DNA of 8,437 bases from a bacterium. GTDB taxonomy: Bacteria; Acidobacteriota; Blastocatellia; Pyrinomonadales; Pyrinomonadaceae. Location: NCBI GenBank assembly GCA_029945985.1, contig JAQSDP010000031.1:1-8437 (forward strand), in the 5' to 3' direction. The translations under genes and the position numbers were made by a program. Below, piece after piece: positions 6,403-8,437 of the stretch (its first letter is position 1; each line of letters begins with the position of its first letter). The notes beneath the pieces are model-generated. The model was not told the origin of the DNA. It did not search any database and worked only from the letters and a program-made list of their open reading frames with translations.

Positions 6403-8010
6403 ATGCAAAAGGTCCTGACAGCCGCCCAAATGCGCGAGGTCGATCGCCTCACCACCGAGCGCTACGGCATCCCCTCCATTATCCTCATGGAAAACGCCGC
6501 CCATGCCGTCGCCCGCGTCATCACCGAAAAACTCGGCGGCTCGGTCAAAGGCAAATCGATCCTGATTCTGTGCGGCAAGGGAAACAACGGCGGTGATGGA
6601 GCGGCGTTGGCTCGGATCCTTTGGACGCAAGGCGCAGATTGTTTCGTCCACCTATTCGGTAACGTGAGTGAAACGAAGGGCGATGCGATGACGAATTTCG
6701 ACTCGTTGAGGCGAATTGATGAATCACGGGTCACGAATGGTCCGAACGAGAATTGCCTCGTCCTATATGAGAATTCCGAATTCGATAGCTCCGACTTTAT
6801 CCGCGACACTGATGTCGTGATAGTAGATGCCCTTTTCGGGACTGGCCTTTCGCGGCAGATTGAAGGAGAGCTTGGCAACCTTTTGCGCAAGTTCCCAAAA
6901 TGGAAAACCCGGTTGGACTCGATTTTCGTGGCTATCGATATCCCGTCTGGCGTTTCCTCAGATCTCGAGTTCGCGGCCGAAGTTGCGTTTCCCGCCGATG
7001 TCACCGTATCGTTCACCGCACCAAAGCCAGCGAACGTGCTGACGCCGACCTTTCGAAAAGGGGGAGAGTTGGTTGTAGCCAATATCGGATCACCTCGCGA
7101 ATTGATCGACGCTCAACCATCCCAACTGTTCGTCGCGGAAGTCTCGGACGCCGCGAAATGGATGGCGGATTCCCGATATTCCGACGACTCCTATAAAAAC
7201 AAACGCGGACACGCACTGATAATTGCCGGGTCCGAAACCTATTCAGGTGCCGCTGTGCTCTCCGGAAATTCTGCCATCCGATCGGGCGTCGGGCTAGTAG
7301 CTCTCGCCTGTCTCGCGGAAGCGAAGACCGAGATCGCCAGCCGCATTCTGCCTGAGGTTATTCTCGCGACGATCGGTTCGAAGGAGTTCGACGAGCTCGC
7401 ACCAAAAGCGAATGCGATCGCGGTCGGCCCCGGCTTGTCCGCGACCGATCCCGACATCGAATCGCTGGTGCGAAAGATCGTCGAAGAGCGCACGAGGCCT
7501 GTGATCGTCGATGCCGGAGCGTTGTGGTTTTTCAATCCGCCGAACGGGATTCCGGGGCGACACGCGGACGAAGGCGTCCGCCTTCCGCTGATCCTCACCC
7601 CGCACGAGGGCGAGTTCATGCGCCTCCTTGGCACGGACGACAAGGATGCGATCAAAGACCGCGTTACCGCCGTTCGTGAGTTCTCGCAAGCGAACAACGT
7701 CATTCTTGTACTCAAAGGCGAGCGGGTACTGATCGGCCATCCGGACGGCCGCGTCGTCGTGAATCCGACCGGCAATTCCGGCCTCGGCAAGGCTGGCAAC
7801 GGTGACACGCTTACCGGGGTGCTCGCCGGATTCTGTGCCCAAGCCGCCGCTATGGACATCGACATTTTCGAAACCGTAGTCGCCGCTGTCTACATCGCCG
7901 GACTCGCCGGAGACATCGCCGAAAAGAAATACGGCAAACGCGTAATGACCGCCTCCGACGTCCGCGAATGCCTGTCGGAAGCCTTTAGCACAATTGAAGG
8001 CGGTGACTGA
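6403..8010 (+). CDS. nnr: Bifunctional NAD(P)H-hydrate epimerase / ADP-dependent NAD(P)H-hydrate dehydratase
   Basis: Cytoplasmic metabolite-repair enzyme: the N-terminal domain interconverts S- and R-NAD(P)HX and the C-terminal domain dehydrates the S form back to NAD(P)H using ADP. The YjeF_N domain spans about 1-220, with LMENAA at 28-33, GKGNNGGDG at 58-66, DALFGTGL from D142 and AIDIPSG at 177-183. The ribokinase-like dehydratase spans about 265-525, with a glycine-rich RGHALIIAGS start, GPGL at 342-345, TPHEGEF at 399-405, and GNGDTLTG containing probable catalytic D468. The usual DADAL motif reads DAGAL here. The protein has 535 residues, close to the known bifunctional forms (E. coli about 515). 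The frame stays open back to an ATG at 6313, but that codon is inside the terminator; ATG 6403 begins exactly at the conserved N-terminus (MQKVLTAAQMREVD). It is transcriptionally separate from the glucan genes. Confidence 0.95.
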   Translation: MQKVLTAAQMREVDRLTTERYGIPSIILMENAAHAVARVITEKLGGSVKGKSILILCGKGNNGGDGAALARILWTQGADCFVHLFGNVSETKGDAMTNFDSLRRIDESRVTNGPNENCLVLYENSEFDSSDFIRDTDVVIVDALFGTGLSRQIEGELGNLLRKFPKWKTRLDSIFVAIDIPSGVSSDLEFAAEVAFPADVTVSFTAPKPANVLTPTFRKGGELVVANIGSPRELIDAQPSQLFVAEVSDAAKWMADSRYSDDSYKNKRGHALIIAGSETYSGAAVLSGNSAIRSGVGLVALACLAEAKTEIASRILPEVILATIGSKEFDELAPKANAIAVGPGLSATDPDIESLVRKIVEERTRPVIVDAGALWFFNPPNGIPGRHADEGVRLPLILTPHEGEFMRLLGTDDKDAIKDRVTAVREFSQANNVILVLKGERVLIGHPDGRVVVNPTGNSGLGKAGNGDTLTGVLAGFCAQAAAMDIDIFETVVAAVYIAGLAGDIAEKKYGKRVMTASDVRECLSEAFSTIEGGD

Positions 8011-8030
8011 TCGGTTGTTTTCGGTATTTA

Positions 8031-8098
8031 TTTCTTCTTTTCTTCTTTCGTGGAGAAATTCTTTAGGATATGTATCCACGAAAGAAGAAAAGAGGAAA
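8031..8098. repeat. Long inverted repeat with 24-bp polypyrimidine/polypurine arms
   Basis: Bases 8031-8054 pair with 8075-8098 along all 24 positions, with one G-T pair (8035/8094), around a 20-base spacer. The left arm is almost pure C/T and the right arm G/A, apart from the inner CGTGGA/TCCACG. Bases 8031-8048 also form an exact mirror repeat, TTTCTTCTTTTCTTCTTT. No T-run follows the stem on either strand, so it is not a standard terminator, although such a stem might protect the upstream mRNA's 3' end. It occupies most of the 105-base gap between nnr and the next gene. Resemblance to dispersed intergenic palindromes is inference. Confidence 0.88.
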
Positions 8099-8115
8099 GA
8101 AACCGCGGAAAAGAA

Positions 8116-8437
8116 ATGGATTCTAAACAACTTCTACAAATTTGGATCGACGCATTTCAGCGTTGGGATACGGAAGCGGTCGTCGCTTGTTATGCAGATG
8201 ACGCGGTGAATTTTCAGGTCGCGGCGGGTGAGCCAGCGGTCGGGATCGGGCAGATCCGCAAAGACACTGCCGAATTTTTCCAGGGCTTTCCCGATGCGTG
8301 GTCGCGAGTCGATAATTTGATGAGCGACGGCGATTGGGCGGCGTGGGAATGGTTGGGCGGCGGTACGTTCACGGGTGAGTTTTATGGAAACCAACCGACG
8401 GGAAAAACGTTCGAGATCCGCGGCTGCGGCTTCTTCA
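8116..8437 (+). CDS. SnoaL/NTF2-like small protein, 3' truncated
   Basis: An open frame of 107 codons runs off the right edge. It begins MDSKQLLQIWIDAFQRWDTE and continues VVACYADDAVNFQ, the opening helix and DAV-type strand of SnoaL/NTF2-like cone-fold proteins (polyketide cyclase or ester cyclase-like). Later GIGQIRKDTAEFFQGFPD, WAAWEWLGGGTFTG and PTGKTFEIRGCGFF follow the order of the usual fold (helix, then strands with a PTGK-type turn). Family members are about 120-150 aa, so a quarter or less is probably missing. Many such proteins are uncharacterised enzymes or ligand binders, so no reaction is assigned. The ATG has a purine-rich GGAAAAG 3 bases upstream. It lies 105 bases after nnr, beyond a long inverted repeat. 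Confidence 0.8.
   Translation, partial: MDSKQLLQIWIDAFQRWDTEAVVACYADDAVNFQVAAGEPAVGIGQIRKDTAEFFQGFPDAWSRVDNLMSDGDWAAWEWLGGGTFTGEFYGNQPTGKTFEIRGCGFF

Noticed and set aside
7294..8130. Minus-strand open frame of 278 codons opposite the nnr gene
   Set aside because: It is a shadow of the clearly conserved dehydratase domain, has low-complexity composition, and runs through the inverted repeat at 8031-8098.
7994..8209. Plus-strand 71-codon frame overlapping the end of nnr
   Set aside because: It runs through the palindrome and then out of frame over the SnoaL-like gene, with no family resemblance.

Overview
The window reads as one block of a bacterial chromosome with every convincing gene on the + strand. 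Moderate-to-high GC, secreted glycoside hydrolases with ordinary Sec signal peptides, a proton-symporter-type sugar carrier and palindromic intergenic repeats fit a free-living Gram-negative heterotroph. Acidobacteriota (Blastocatellia-like) is my best guess, but this is inference from general gene style, not a marker gene.

Positions 1-6160 hold an alpha-glucan utilisation cluster of four co-directional genes with gaps of 22, 82 and 61 bases. They are (i) the 3' part of malQ, a cytoplasmic GH77 4-alpha-glucanotransferase cut by the window edge; (ii) an exported GH13 enzyme with cyclomaltodextrinase/neopullulanase architecture; (iii) a 12-helix MFS/GPH-type carrier resembling SLC45 sucrose/maltose symporters; and (iv) a shorter exported GH13 alpha-amylase-like enzyme. 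The likely logic is that the two exported GH13 enzymes cut cyclic, branched and linear glucans outside the cytoplasmic membrane, the carrier imports maltose or short maltodextrins, and MalQ rearranges them inside. All three enzymes keep their full set of catalytic acids.

Positions 6161-6402 are a 242-base boundary. It contains a hairpin overlapping the last stop codon and followed by T6, then about 130 unexplained bases, then a strong intrinsic terminator, then a possible promoter with a small dyad just before the next gene.

Positions 6403-8010 encode a bifunctional NAD(P)H-hydrate epimerase/dehydratase (Nnr), a metabolite-repair enzyme unrelated to the sugar cluster. A 24-bp-armed inverted repeat with polypurine/polypyrimidine arms follows. 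The window ends inside a small SnoaL/NTF2-like gene starting at 8116.

I see no mobile-element gene, CRISPR array, tRNA or rRNA, and no clear new multi-gene system. The most interesting signals are the palindromic elements in the gaps, especially the one at 1363-1453, which supplies the N-terminal coding sequence of the exported GH13 enzyme.
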